Assembly: GCA_015061165.1 (NCBI GenBank)
Contig: SUXC01000002.1
Span: 170,696 to 234,695, forward strand
From: Bacteroidales bacterium
Lineage (GTDB): Bacteria; Bacteroidota; Bacteroidia; Bacteroidales; Paludibacteraceae
Length of the DNA: 64,000 bases
Direction of reading: 5' to 3'
Shown: piece after piece, positions 7,926 to 16,077 of the stretch
How the letters are laid out: each line of letters starts with the position of its first letter
Position numbering within the stretch: the stretch's first letter is position 1
Notes under the pieces: generated by a model
What the model was told of the DNA's origin: nothing
The model's input: only the letters and a program-made list of their open reading frames with translations
The model's database searches: none
Made by a program: the position numbers and the translations under genes

Positions 7926-9470
7926 ATGGCAACACAAGAAGAAATCTTCAAGAAACTGGTCGCACACTGCAAGGAGTACGGCTTTGTTTTCCCAAGCAGC
8001 GAGATCTATGATGGTCTTGGTGCAGTCTATGACTACGGACAAAATGGTGTAGAACTCAAAAACAACATCAAGAAATATTGGTGGGATGCTATGACTATGC
8101 TCCACGAGAATATCGTTGGTATCGATGCCAGCATCTTTATGCACCCTACCACATGGAAAGCCTCTGGTCACGTGGATGCTTTCAATGACCCTCTTATTGA
8201 CAACAAAGACAGCAAGAAACGCTACCGTGCTGACGTACTTATTGAAGACCAATTGGCTAAATACGATGAGAAAATCGAAAAAGAAGTAGCCAAAGCACGC
8301 AAACGTTTCGGTGAGAGTTTTGATGAGGAGATGTTCAAGCAAACCAACGAACGCGTAAAGGCTAACGTGGAGAAACGCGATGCACTACACGAGCGTTTTG
8401 CAAAAGCCATGAACGATAGCAATCTCGAAGAATTGAAACAAATCATTCTGGATGAGGAGATTGTATGCCCTATCTCAGGCACTCGCAACTGGACCGATGT
8501 GCGTCAGTTTAACCTGATGTTCTCTACCGAGATGGGTAGTACCGCAGATGGCGCAATGAAAATCTATCTCCGTCCAGAGACGGCACAAGGTATCTTCGTG
8601 AATTATCTGAACGTACAAAAGACTGGTCGTATGAAGATTCCATTCGGTATCGCACAGATTGGTAAGGCATTCCGCAATGAGATTGTTGCCCGTCAGTTTG
8701 TCTTCCGTATGCGCGAGTTCGAGCAAATGGAGATGCAGTTCTTTGTTCGCCCAGGCGAGGAGATGAAGTGGTTTGAGTACTGGAAGGAGTTCCGCCTCAA
8801 ATGGCACAAGGCACTCGGCATGGGTGACGAGAACTATCGCTATCATGACCACGATAAGTTGGCGCACTATGCTAATGCTGCTACCGACATTGAGTTCCGC
8901 ATGCCATTCGGATTCAAAGAGGTAGAGGGTATCCACAGCCGTACTGACTTTGACCTGAGCCAACACGCCAAATACAGTGGCAAGAAGATTGAGTACTTTG
9001 ACCCAGAACTCAACAAGAGCTATACCCCATACGTGATTGAGACCAGTATTGGTGTGGACCGTATGTTCCTCAGCGTGATGTGCGGTGCATACAAAGAAGA
9101 AGTATTGGACGGTGGTGATACACGTGTGGTACTCAATTTGCCAGCCGTTTTGGCTCCTGTGAAAGCATGCGTGATGCCACTCGTGAAGAAAGATGGTCTG
9201 CCAGAGAAGGCACGCGAGATTATGGATATGCTGAAGTACGACTTCCACACCAATTATGATGAGAAAGACTCTATCGGTAAACGCTATCGTCGTCAAGATG
9301 CTATTGGTACACCATTCTGTATCACTGTGGATCACGACACGCTGAACGACAACTGCGTGACTATCCGCCACCGCGACACCATGGCGCAAGAGCGCGTGAG
9401 CATAGACGACTTGCACGCTATTCTGAGCAAAGCATGCAATATGCGTGAAACGTTTAAGAAACTGAAGTAA
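7926..9470 (+). CDS. glyS: Glycyl-tRNA synthetase, alpha2 type
   Basis: This is a class II synthetase that charges tRNA-Gly. The 514 residues match the homodimeric (eukaryote/archaea-like) glycyl enzyme used by Bacteroidota rather than the alpha2beta2 form. The class II motif region LRPETAQGIFVNYL lies near residue 219. Motif 2 includes FRNEIVARQ and FRMREFEQMEMQFF, followed by a late motif 3 region (YTPYVIETSIGVDR). The C-terminal anticodon-binding domain begins around residue 400 and keeps ITVDHDTLNDNCVTIRHRD. The ATG at 7926 follows a promoter and leader directly. It is a single-gene unit with its own terminator. Confidence 0.97.
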   Translation: MATQEEIFKKLVAHCKEYGFVFPSSEIYDGLGAVYDYGQNGVELKNNIKKYWWDAMTMLHENIVGIDASIFMHPTTWKASGHVDAFNDPLIDNKDSKKRYRADVLIEDQLAKYDEKIEKEVAKARKRFGESFDEEMFKQTNERVKANVEKRDALHERFAKAMNDSNLEELKQIILDEEIVCPISGTRNWTDVRQFNLMFSTEMGSTADGAMKIYLRPETAQGIFVNYLNVQKTGRMKIPFGIAQIGKAFRNEIVARQFVFRMREFEQMEMQFFVRPGEEMKWFEYWKEFRLKWHKALGMGDENYRYHDHDKLAHYANAATDIEFRMPFGFKEVEGIHSRTDFDLSQHAKYSGKKIEYFDPELNKSYTPYVIETSIGVDRMFLSVMCGAYKEEVLDGGDTRVVLNLPAVLAPVKACVMPLVKKDGLPEKAREIMDMLKYDFHTNYDEKDSIGKRYRRQDAIGTPFCITVDHDTLNDNCVTIRHRDTMAQERVSIDDLHAILSKACNMRETFKKLK

Positions 9471-9503
9471 CCCCCCTCCCAACCTCCCCCGCGAGGGGAA
9501 GAA
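9471..9503. repeat. C-rich palindromic element after glyS
   Basis: The glyS stop codon is followed by a C-rich stretch with a hairpin (CCCCGC/GCGAGGGG) of a kind often dispersed in Bacteroidales genomes. Only one copy is seen in this window. Confidence 0.4.
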
Positions 9504-9509
9504 GTTGGA

Positions 9510-9535
9510 CTATCGGCTATTGGCGATAGGCTATA
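9510..9535. repeat. Short tandem-repeat array, GGCTAT type
   Basis: Imperfect ATCGGCT/ATTGGCG/ATAGGCT units occur between glyS and its terminator. They are related to the array at 370. Confidence 0.65.
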
Positions 9536-9543
9536 TATACCAA

Positions 9544-9574
9544 AAAACTGCCAACGAAAGTTTGGCAGTTTTTG
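9544..9574 (+). terminator. Terminator of glyS
   Basis: The stem AAACTGCCAA/TTTGGCAGTTT with loop CGAAAG is followed by TTTTGTTTT. The stem is flanked by A and T runs, so it may work in both directions. Confidence 0.85.
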
Positions 9575-9621
9575 TTTTATTCTCGAAGGACCAAGTAGCC
9601 CTGCCTTTATACCCCCCATCG

Positions 9622-9655
9622 GGTGGATAAGCGGTGGATAAGCGGTGGTTGGTGG
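9622..9655. repeat. Tandem-repeat array, GGATAAGCGGT type
   Basis: Copies of GGTGGATAAGC lie in tandem and end in a GGTGGTTGGTGG tail. The same unit, as GGAGGATAAGC, forms an in-frame array in the NadR-like gene at 37793. Confidence 0.8.
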
Positions 9656-9684
9656 TCGTTCAATGTCCTTTTTGCTACCTTCTT

Positions 9685-9787
9685 GTGTGACAGTGTGACA
9701 GTGAGACAGTTGTTTTTAAAAATATTATACGCGCATACATATATATAAGTTTTAGAATTGTGCTGTCACACTGTCTCACTGTCACAA
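9685..9787. repeat. Inverted pair of TGTGACAG tandem arrays
   Basis: Three 8-base units (TGTGACAG, TGTGACAG, TGAGACAG) at about 9685-9709 face three units of the same family on the other strand at 9763-9787. The spacer is about 53 bases, AT-rich, with an alternating purine-pyrimidine tract. The pair could fold into a large cruciform or RNA hairpin. Confidence 0.85.
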
Positions 9788-10083
9788 GAGAGATTGAAAG
9801 CATTGTCTGCACCTCGCCAAACTATGAGGAAAGTATTGGACAATCACGGAGTGGTAACGGGTAAGACTGCTGGAAAGCAGGATAAATGCAACAATCCGCA
9901 TGACCGATTCTTTTCTTTCGATTATGCGGATTATTATTTTTAGACATAACAGTTCTCCGTTTCCCGAAGGGATACCGAACCCTTACCGAAGAAGTGCTTG
10001 AGTACGAGTAAGAATAGCGATATAAAACAACTATACTATTTAAAGATTCATAAATCTCTGGAATTAGAATAGAAATTGAGAGA

Positions 10084-10120
10084 AAAAACTCTCAATTCAA
10101 AATACGAAATGAGAGTTTTT
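10084..10120. terminator. Bidirectional terminator after the FISUMP-like lipoprotein gene
   Basis: The stem AAACTCTCA/TGAGAGTTT is flanked by A-rich and T-rich tracts on both sides. It lies about 30 bases beyond the stop of the minus-strand lipoprotein gene at 10152. Confidence 0.8.
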
Positions 10121-10151
10121 AACCTATTGGCACAAAGAAGTTTCTTGGTTA

Positions 10152-10967
10152 TTAGCGAACTAAACGAACACTATGACCATGATACTTCCTCTCTTCTTCT
10201 CCTACATAGGCACTATAAAAATTATCACCAAAACGAAGAGTGAGCGCAGCGTGGTCAGTAGAAACCCATTCTCCTTCTGAGCTCGACCAGTAGAATCCAT
10301 TACAGCCTACATCTTCGAGCCAACTACCATTGCGGTAGCCCGCTGCGGGAAGACATATCGCACCTGCATCCTCCAGAAGATGCCACTTGGAAATGCTATA
10401 TACATTTTGATAAAAACCATCGGCATTGATAGAATTAAAAGTGACACCAGAAGGACACTTCCAATTATCGGGTAATAATATTAATACATTGATATCTGCA
10501 ATACGTGCTAAACCTTGCAATAAGGATGCATTTTTACGTTCATCCAAAATATACTCCCACTCATCTGCTGTCAAAGTACGCCAAGTTCTTTCTTCATAGT
10601 CACCAATTCTATTTACACCCCAATCTATAAAACTATGACGACCTTCTTGACTCGTCGGGCTAGCCCCTGTCCCCCAACCATATAAATCAATCCAACCATT
10701 ATAAGAAGAACTGATATTGCTATTTCCTTCGCCCACATAATCGTACTGATTAGGAGCAAAGCGCCATTTATCCATACCAGCATGATATTGTAAGTTGCCA
10801 GAAGAGAAATACACATATCTGTCTCTTGCAACAGAAAATGCTCCTTCAGGGACTTGAATTTCTGGAGCAGTTGGAATATCTTCCAACTTGTAAGGGAAAA
10901 AAAGGTCGCAACCTATAAAAACACTTGCGAGCAAAGCAAGTAATAAATAAGACTTAATTGCTTTCAT
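10152..10967 (-). CDS. FISUMP/DUF1566-like surface lipoprotein
   Basis: The 271-residue protein starts with a lipoprotein signal (LLALLASVFIGC, lipid cysteine about residue 20). The body reads like a repeat-poor C-type-lectin-like or FISUMP-type domain common in Bacteroidales. Visible pieces are YFSSGNLQYHAGMDKWRFAPNQYDYVG, GWIDLYGWGTG, a TADEWEYIL segment and a late GFYWSSSE...HSVRLVR. Such proteins are thought to be surface-exposed, but their ligands are unknown. It is the last gene of a five-gene minus-strand set and begins 11 bases after the stop of the third CsgG-like gene, so a shared transcript is likely. The signal peptide is clear; the function is not known. Confidence 0.75.
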   Translation of the reverse strand: MKAIKSYLLLALLASVFIGCDLFFPYKLEDIPTAPEIQVPEGAFSVARDRYVYFSSGNLQYHAGMDKWRFAPNQYDYVGEGNSNISSSYNGWIDLYGWGTGASPTSQEGRHSFIDWGVNRIGDYEERTWRTLTADEWEYILDERKNASLLQGLARIADINVLILLPDNWKCPSGVTFNSINADGFYQNVYSISKWHLLEDAGAICLPAAGYRNGSWLEDVGCNGFYWSSSEGEWVSTDHAALTLRFGDNFYSAYVGEEERKYHGHSVRLVR

Positions 10968-10978
10968 ATTTTACGAAA

Positions 10979-12004
10979 TTAAAAATTTAATGACACTCCT
11001 ATACCATTTGGGCTACTATGTAAATTGAATGATAAATTTGGTTGATTTTTTACGTTCTCATTATATCGTCCATGAATATTATTTTTCATGCTATAACCAC
11101 TACCCAACAAAGGAATTGATATGACAATAAATCCTCCTCCTGTTGATAAAAGCGTTATCCCCAAATCTGAACAGAGCCATCTCCTAGAAAAATACCAATT
11201 GCGAGCATCTGATACATATTCTTGAGATTCTTCTGTAAATCCATAGCCATGTCTTTCGAATTCCATTAATTTCCAATCATACATGCCAGACAATATCATA
11301 CATGCTCCGCCCGCAGCAGTTGTAGCAAGTCCGATACCAAACATAGCCCAACCAGCTTTGATACAGCGCTGTCCACGCATGTAGCGTTTATATACTTCGT
11401 GGTTATTTGTATGTAGAAATGCTTGTAACGCTTTTTTATCCATTTGTATGTCACCATATGAATATTCTTTTAGCCCATATAATTTTTGATCTGTTTTTGA
11501 ATTGCGAACCAACTGCGGTCCCATATCGCCAAAATCTAACTCTCTTTTTTCAGAGAACATCTTTTTTGCTAAAATAGTACATCCTTGTTGCATGTGGTCA
11601 ATATTGATTTCCATCATTTCTGTTACAATAGTACGAGCCGTTTCTACATCTAACAATTTGGCTGTCACAAATAAATTTTTCGCATTCACTTTTACAGCTT
11701 CTGCCACCAAAACATATTCAGCACCTGTCATTTCACCCAATCGTTTAATTTGGTCGTTACTTACCAAACCAGTGCGTTGAAAAGTATGCTCACTCATAAT
11801 GGCATCAATATCAGTACGATCATAGACCTCATAGCCAGCCGTATTAGCAATTGCTTTACTCAAACTGGTACGCAAAATTAATTTGTTCGCGTACGGCACT
11901 TTGTTTTCCTTATCCACCGTTTCCAAGATTGCTATGCGCTTTACTTGGGCAGACATTATTCCTGAGATCAACAAGAATAAGAATAAAATAGTTTTAGTTT
12001 TCAT
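10979..12004 (-). CDS. CsgG-like envelope protein, paralogue 3
   Basis: The signal peptide is followed by a CsgG/LpoB-like domain (about residues 21-155). It shows IAILETVDKENKV, YDRTDIDAIMSE, FQRTGLVSNDQIKRLGEMTGAEYVLVAEA and LLDVETARTI. A divergent middle follows, then two glycine-rich hydrophobic segments (GWAMFGIGLATTAAGG and TLLSTGGGFIVISIPLL). The end is NGIGVSLNF, a terminal aromatic residue as in outer-membrane beta proteins. CsgG forms the curli export pore in other bacteria; here no curli subunit gene is visible. At 341 residues it is the downstream member of three tandem copies whose signal peptides are nearly identical. The role is unknown. Confidence 0.75.
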   Translation of the reverse strand: MKTKTILFLFLLISGIMSAQVKRIAILETVDKENKVPYANKLILRTSLSKAIANTAGYEVYDRTDIDAIMSEHTFQRTGLVSNDQIKRLGEMTGAEYVLVAEAVKVNAKNLFVTAKLLDVETARTIVTEMMEINIDHMQQGCTILAKKMFSEKRELDFGDMGPQLVRNSKTDQKLYGLKEYSYGDIQMDKKALQAFLHTNNHEVYKRYMRGQRCIKAGWAMFGIGLATTAAGGACMILSGMYDWKLMEFERHGYGFTEESQEYVSDARNWYFSRRWLCSDLGITLLSTGGGFIVISIPLLGSGYSMKNNIHGRYNENVKNQPNLSFNLHSSPNGIGVSLNF

Positions 12005-12032
12005 TATTGTAGATATTATGTAATTGTTATGT

Positions 12033-12998
12033 TTAGAAGTTCAATGCTAAACCGATACCATTGTGACTTGTTTGAAGATTGAGAGATAGTTCGGATTCTG
12101 CAACATTTTGTCCATTAAATAATTGGATTGCCTTCTTTTGACGAACATAACCTACTGACAATAAGGGAATAGATGCCGCCAGTGGGATCATACCTATAGT
12201 CATTCCGATGGACGCTATATCCTCATTAAAAACTAATACTCCAAAGCTTATTCCAATCAATCCCATTCCACAGCCAAAGGTCCACCAACCAGATTTTATT
12301 AATGCTTGACTATTACTAAATTGTTTATATACAAGCGCATCATTCTTCTTCAAAAATAACAACAATGATTTCTTATCCATCTCTGTATTTCCATACGACC
12401 ATTCTTTTATTCCAAGTTGTTTCTGAGTACTTTTAGAGTTGCGAACCAACATATCTGTTGCTACTGGAATTGGTTCTAATACTGATAAATGACTCGTATC
12501 TTGTGTATCTTGAGTGTCTTTTGGTTCTGGTTTTGTATCATTAAATAATTGTTTTGCCAAAGTTACACAACCTTCTTGAATAGCTTCTGGATTCGCTGCC
12601 ATCATCACATTATCAGTCATAATTGTGCGGGCTGTTTCAACATCCAACAATTTGGCTGTGATAAACATGTTATTTGCATCTACAACTGCTGCCTCGGCTA
12701 CAAGAATATAGTCTGCACCCGTCATTTCACCCAGTTTTTTGATTTGGTCGTTGCTTACCAAACCTGTACGTTGGAAGTTCTGTTCACCCATAATTGCATC
12801 AATGTCAGTACGATCATACGCCTCGTAACCCGCTGTATTAGTAATTGCTTTACTTAAGTTCGCACGCAAAATCAGTTTATTTCCATATGACACCTTGTTT
12901 TCTCTATCCACAGTTTCAAGGATAGCCACACGTTTCACTTGGGCAGACATTATTCCTGAAATCAATAGGAATAAGAATAAAATAGTTTTGGTTTTCAT
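12033..12998 (-). CDS. CsgG-like envelope protein, paralogue 2
   Basis: This 321-residue copy shares the signal peptide, the roughly 135-residue CsgG-like domain and the C-terminal LSLNLQTSHNGIGLALNF ending with paralogue 1. Its central region (KPEPKDTQDTQDTSHLSVLE) is short and polar, with DTQ repeats. Two hydrophobic segments (WWTFGCGMGLIGISFGVLVF and GMTIGMIPLAASIPLLSVGY) precede the end. The strong conservation of both ends against a divergent middle suggests recent duplication with diversification or gene conversion. It is spaced 28 bases from each neighbour, in the same orientation. Confidence 0.75.
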   Translation of the reverse strand: MKTKTILFLFLLISGIMSAQVKRVAILETVDRENKVSYGNKLILRANLSKAITNTAGYEAYDRTDIDAIMGEQNFQRTGLVSNDQIKKLGEMTGADYILVAEAAVVDANNMFITAKLLDVETARTIMTDNVMMAANPEAIQEGCVTLAKQLFNDTKPEPKDTQDTQDTSHLSVLEPIPVATDMLVRNSKSTQKQLGIKEWSYGNTEMDKKSLLLFLKKNDALVYKQFSNSQALIKSGWWTFGCGMGLIGISFGVLVFNEDIASIGMTIGMIPLAASIPLLSVGYVRQKKAIQLFNGQNVAESELSLNLQTSHNGIGLALNF

Positions 12999-13026
12999 TG
13001 TTGTAAATATTATGTAAATGTTATGT

Positions 13027-14148
13027 TTAAAAGTTCAATGCTAAACCTATACCATTGTGACTTGTCTGAAGATTCAAAGACAAATCAGGCTTAATAGCTT
13101 TCTCTTCATTAAAATCGCTATATACCTTATTTTTCTTATTATATCCAACACTAAGTATTGGTATCGATGCCAAAGCAACCCCTCCGCCAGATGACACCAA
13201 AACGATTCCGCTTACCATAAGATAATGAGGGTCTGTACGCTCATAATCCTTCCACAGTTTTTGCGCTGTCTCATCTATATCTTGCAAGGAGTTCGAAAAT
13301 CCAGAATATGTATAGAATTCACAATTATGTTGCTCAGCATATTCCTGACATTTATAAAGCGCTTCGCTGTGTTTATCATCGTAATATCCCATAAGACTCC
13401 ATGTAATTCCTCCTATTACTGCAGCTGCTACGCCCACTCCAAAAACAGCCCATCCAGTTTTTATCATATTGGTGGCTTTCATGTAGTTTCTATATGCTTC
13501 TGGACTATTATTACGAAGAAACACTCGAAATGCTTTTTCATCCATTTGCAAATCTCCGTATGAATATTTTTTAATTCCCGAAAATCTTTGTTCATGTTTT
13601 GGATGACAAATTAGTTCATCATACAATGATGCGGTCTCTACAACACGTTGTTCATCAGAAACCAGCACAATCTCTTTCTTTATTTCTTCATGAAAGAGCT
13701 TTTTTGCTAACGCCACGCATCCCTTTTGAATAGCGTCCACAGAAGTTCCAATCACCTCGTTATCCGTTATTATGGTACGTGCAGTTTCCACATCCAACAA
13801 TTTGGCAGTAATAAACATATTATTTGCATCTACAACTACTGCCTCGGCTACCAGAATATAGTTTGCACCTGTCATTTCACCCAATCGCTTGATTTGGTCG
13901 TTACTTACCAAACCTGTACGTTGGAAGTTCTGTTCACCCATAATTGCATCAATGTCAGTACGATCATATGCCTCATACCCCGCAGTATTAGTGATTGCTT
14001 TACTCAAGTTCGCACGCAAAATTATCTTATTCGCATAACTCACATTGTTTTGCTTATCTACTGTTTCCAAGATTGCTACACGCTTCACTTGGGCAGACAT
14101 TATTCCTGAAATCAATAGGAATAGGAACAAAAGAGTTTTTGTTTTCAT
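13027..14148 (-). CDS. CsgG-like envelope protein, paralogue 1
   Basis: At 373 residues this is the longest of the three tandem CsgG-like proteins. The N-terminal domain carries the same FQRTGLVSNDQIKRLGEMTGA signature. The middle has a longer insert rich in charged and aromatic residues (about 255-300) between two glycine-rich hydrophobic segments (GWAVFGVGVAAAVIGG and GIVLVSSGGGVALASIPIL). It ends NGIGLALNF. No lipobox is seen, so unlike E. coli CsgG it is not predicted to be a lipoprotein. It follows the LPP20-like gene by 27 bases. Confidence 0.75.
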   Translation of the reverse strand: MKTKTLLFLFLLISGIMSAQVKRVAILETVDKQNNVSYANKIILRANLSKAITNTAGYEAYDRTDIDAIMGEQNFQRTGLVSNDQIKRLGEMTGANYILVAEAVVVDANNMFITAKLLDVETARTIITDNEVIGTSVDAIQKGCVALAKKLFHEEIKKEIVLVSDEQRVVETASLYDELICHPKHEQRFSGIKKYSYGDLQMDEKAFRVFLRNNSPEAYRNYMKATNMIKTGWAVFGVGVAAAVIGGITWSLMGYYDDKHSEALYKCQEYAEQHNCEFYTYSGFSNSLQDIDETAQKLWKDYERTDPHYLMVSGIVLVSSGGGVALASIPILSVGYNKKNKVYSDFNEEKAIKPDLSLNLQTSHNGIGLALNF

Positions 14149-14175
14149 TGTTGTAATTGTTTAATTGTTTGTATT

Positions 14176-15522
14176 TTAGTTATTTATAATTTCTTCAACT
14201 TTTGTAGCAACCTGCTGATAGACTTCTGCATATGCAGCATAGCTAGCTTCTTCACGATTGAGTGTATGCGAACCTTTTTCGCTGAAACTGCCCTCGTATA
14301 TAACACTTTGCGTATTGCCCTTTACAATCTGCAATATCACTTCTGACATAACGAAATAGGCAGTATAGGCACCTGTCTGCAATGTATTATATTCGCGGGT
14401 TGTTCCCTGCAAGCGAATTACCCAATCTGCCTCCGCCTCATTCGTGGTAAAAGTGCAACCAATACCAGAAATCTGTTGTTTGATTTGGTTTATGAAAGTA
14501 GGATATGATTTATCGAAAATAGTAATCTCTCCACCGATATACACAGACACTCCATTCTTCAGTTGCTGATACAATGCTGTTGCTCGTTGTTTGAGTGCAT
14601 TGCTCTCGGCAAATGCAATATCTTCCATTTCTGTATTGCTATCTACACTCTGCACCACTTTTTGCTGTTCCTCTACTTGCTGCAAATGTTCAATGGCTTT
14701 GGCTATCGCCTTGCGTGCTGCACTTTTCTCACCTTCAGCCAACAAGCCCTCTGCCTCTTCTATTGCCATTTCAGCGCGGGTGATATGACTGATTATCTGC
14801 TTTTTCAGCGTGCGCACCAAGTCCGTCTTCTTTACCCATGCGAAAGCAAATACCTCGTTCGTTTGAGGATTATGCCAACTCTCAACGGATAAATTAGGAA
14901 TATCTTTTGTTACATTTTGTGTGGCGATGATATTTTGCAGGGCTTCTGCCTGTGCTTTCTCTTTTAAGCGTTGGTACGTTTGTTCGATACTTTCGCCTGC
15001 TTGTATCGTGCCTATTACAAATCCCTGTACATACTGTTCGCGTGGATAGTTCGTTGCTCGCCAAGTATCATTGCACCAAAAGGGTGCAACATCTTGTTTT
15101 TCAACAAATGAATTACATTGGGTAAATGCGGTGAATCGAGCTTCTCTATTGCCGTATTGCGCCACTTGGCATAGTACATATACTGCGTATTGAGTCGCTT
15201 CCTGTTGAATGTACTCACACACTTTATTTACTGGTATATTCATCACTTCCGCATTATCGCCGTAGTTGCTACCATTATTAATAGCCTCGTTGATACTTGC
15301 CAAATTGATAGGCAATGCCAAACGCTCTATTGTGATGCGATACACTAGTCCCATAGCGCGATTGCGTGCTTCCATCTCGGTGGCACCTACACCGCGTTCC
15401 ACTACATACAAATACGTGTCGTTGGCAGGTTTGGGCTTTTTCTGCACCCATTGGGGTACTTCTTGTGCACAAATAGCCACTTGCGATATTGCCAAAAGCA
15501 GCAAAAATAGTAGTTTCTTCAT
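14176..15522 (-). CDS. LPP20-like exported protein with coiled coil
   Basis: The 448-residue protein has a signal peptide (about residues 1-19) and no canonical lipobox. The N-terminal part (PQWVQKKPKPANDTYLYVVERGVGATEMEARNRAM) resembles the start of LPP20-type domains, where a short PxW motif is followed by an Ala-rich helix. A helical region (about 250-310, IEEAEGLLAEGEKSAARKAI) looks like a coiled coil. The C-terminal part (ADWVIRLQGTTREYN...ILQIVKGNTQSVIYEGSFSEKG) resembles a second mixed domain seen with LPP20 proteins. It is the first gene of the set with the CsgG-like genes and starts about 50 bases after a terminator of an upstream RNA. A precise role is not known. Confidence 0.6.
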   Translation of the reverse strand: MKKLLFLLLLAISQVAICAQEVPQWVQKKPKPANDTYLYVVERGVGATEMEARNRAMGLVYRITIERLALPINLASINEAINNGSNYGDNAEVMNIPVNKVCEYIQQEATQYAVYVLCQVAQYGNREARFTAFTQCNSFVEKQDVAPFWCNDTWRATNYPREQYVQGFVIGTIQAGESIEQTYQRLKEKAQAEALQNIIATQNVTKDIPNLSVESWHNPQTNEVFAFAWVKKTDLVRTLKKQIISHITRAEMAIEEAEGLLAEGEKSAARKAIAKAIEHLQQVEEQQKVVQSVDSNTEMEDIAFAESNALKQRATALYQQLKNGVSVYIGGEITIFDKSYPTFINQIKQQISGIGCTFTTNEAEADWVIRLQGTTREYNTLQTGAYTAYFVMSEVILQIVKGNTQSVIYEGSFSEKGSHTLNREEASYAAYAEVYQQVATKVEEIINN

Positions 15523-15570
15523 TGTTATATATTTTTTTCAATTAGTCTAATTAATCTTATATAGGCATAC

Positions 15571-15604
15571 AAAAAACGTGGATTCCGACTGCTGTCGTTC
15601 CACG
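15571..15604 (-). terminator. Rho-independent terminator ending the 340-nt RNA
   Basis: On the minus strand CGTGGA pairs with TCCACG, and CGAC with GTCG, around an AGCA loop, followed by TTTTTT. It lies 49 bases upstream of the LPP20-like start codon. Confidence 0.85.
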
Positions 15605-15912
15605 TATTGAGGCTGTCGCATTGCCTATCCTGATAAAACGACAACGCGAAGCCCACGCCGAATATAAATATTCTCCGTGCTATTTTTTTAGTTAAGGTAC
15701 GCGCATGCGCATATGTATATACGCAAAAGACGTACCATAACAGGCACAGAGGGATAATCTATATCCCGTAGGGCATCTACCGTTGCTTAGTTCTTATCAG
15801 GATTGAAGGTTGCGACATTCCAATACGTTAGAACGAAGCGCAATAAACGCCTTTTTAATATGTCTGCAAACCCACCCCGAAAGTACTTGCAGATTCCCCA
15901 GCGTGGATTCAC
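15571..15912 (-). ncRNA. Structured RNA of about 340 nt, ncRNA or attenuating leader
   Basis: It has its own consensus promoter (15917-15948) and ends at an intrinsic terminator. A long-range helix of more than 30 pairs joins the halves, in nested order. GCTTCGTTC (15831-15839) pairs with 15591-15600 with a one-base bulge. ACGTATTG (15821-15828) pairs with 15602-15609, GTCGCA (15811-15816) with 15615-15620, and ATCCTGATAA (15794-15803) with 15627-15636. Local hairpins such as GGGATA/TATCCC and GGTACG/CGTACC sit in the apical part. The 3' arm of the long helix shares bases with the terminator stem, so the two are mutually exclusive. It may be a known Bacteroidales ncRNA class (Bacteroidales-1 or 6S-like), or a leader controlling the LPP20/CsgG operon. 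No long reading frame is seen in it. Confidence 0.75.
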
Positions 15913-15916
15913 GGTG

Positions 15917-15948
15917 CAAAGGTACAAATTTATTTTGAATTGAGCAAA
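15917..15948 (-). promoter_or_regulatory. Bacteroidota promoter of the 340-nt RNA
   Basis: On the minus strand TACCTTTG (15917-15924) and TTTG (15945-15948) are 20 bases apart, a full consensus match. Confidence 0.85.
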
Positions 15949-15966
15949 TCTATCTGCACAAAAAAT

Positions 15967-15996
15967 CGCCATTTATATTCAAAAACATAAATGGCG
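15967..15996. repeat. Dispersed hairpin element, CGCCATTTAT copy 1
   Basis: Perfect 10-base arms CGCCATTTAT/ATAAATGGCG flank a loop ending in AAAAC. A near-identical element lies at 20310-20343. Confidence 0.8.
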
Positions 15997-16027
15997 GTCA
16001 CATTCTTAATAAAACCCATACCAAATA

Positions 16028-16060
16028 AAAAAACAGCCAATCGTATGATTGACTGTTTTA
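16028..16060 (-). terminator. Terminator of rpsO
   Basis: On the minus strand a stem AAACAGTCAATC with GATTGGCTGTTT is followed by a run of seven T, 18 bases after the rpsO stop. Confidence 0.85.
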
Positions 16061-16077
16061 CTTTGTTGAGCAGGTAA

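Larger units (their letters stand above)
9576..10083. other. Gene-poor region with repeats, no supported gene
   Basis: No convincing gene was seen here. The stretch holds a GGATAAGCGGT array (9622-9655), inverted arrays of TGTGACAG units (9685-9787) and a hairpin at 9893-9932 (AATCCGCAT with ATGCGGATT) followed by a T-rich tract. A 61-codon frame at 9758-9943 has no family resemblance and begins inside the repeat. The region may be the worn-down remnant of an accessory insertion. Confidence 0.5.

Noticed and set aside
8475..9482. A 335-codon open frame on the minus strand opposite glyS
   Set aside because: It lies wholly within the conserved glyS coding region, has His- and Leu-rich shadow composition and no family motif.
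9758..9943. A 61-codon frame in the repeat-rich gap
   Set aside because: It begins inside a tandem array, has no recognisable domain and no promoter; it is better explained as a chance frame.
15704..15725. Alternating purine-pyrimidine tract as a Z-DNA or recombination site
   Set aside because: It lies in the apical part of the structured RNA, where it is explained by hairpin pairing.
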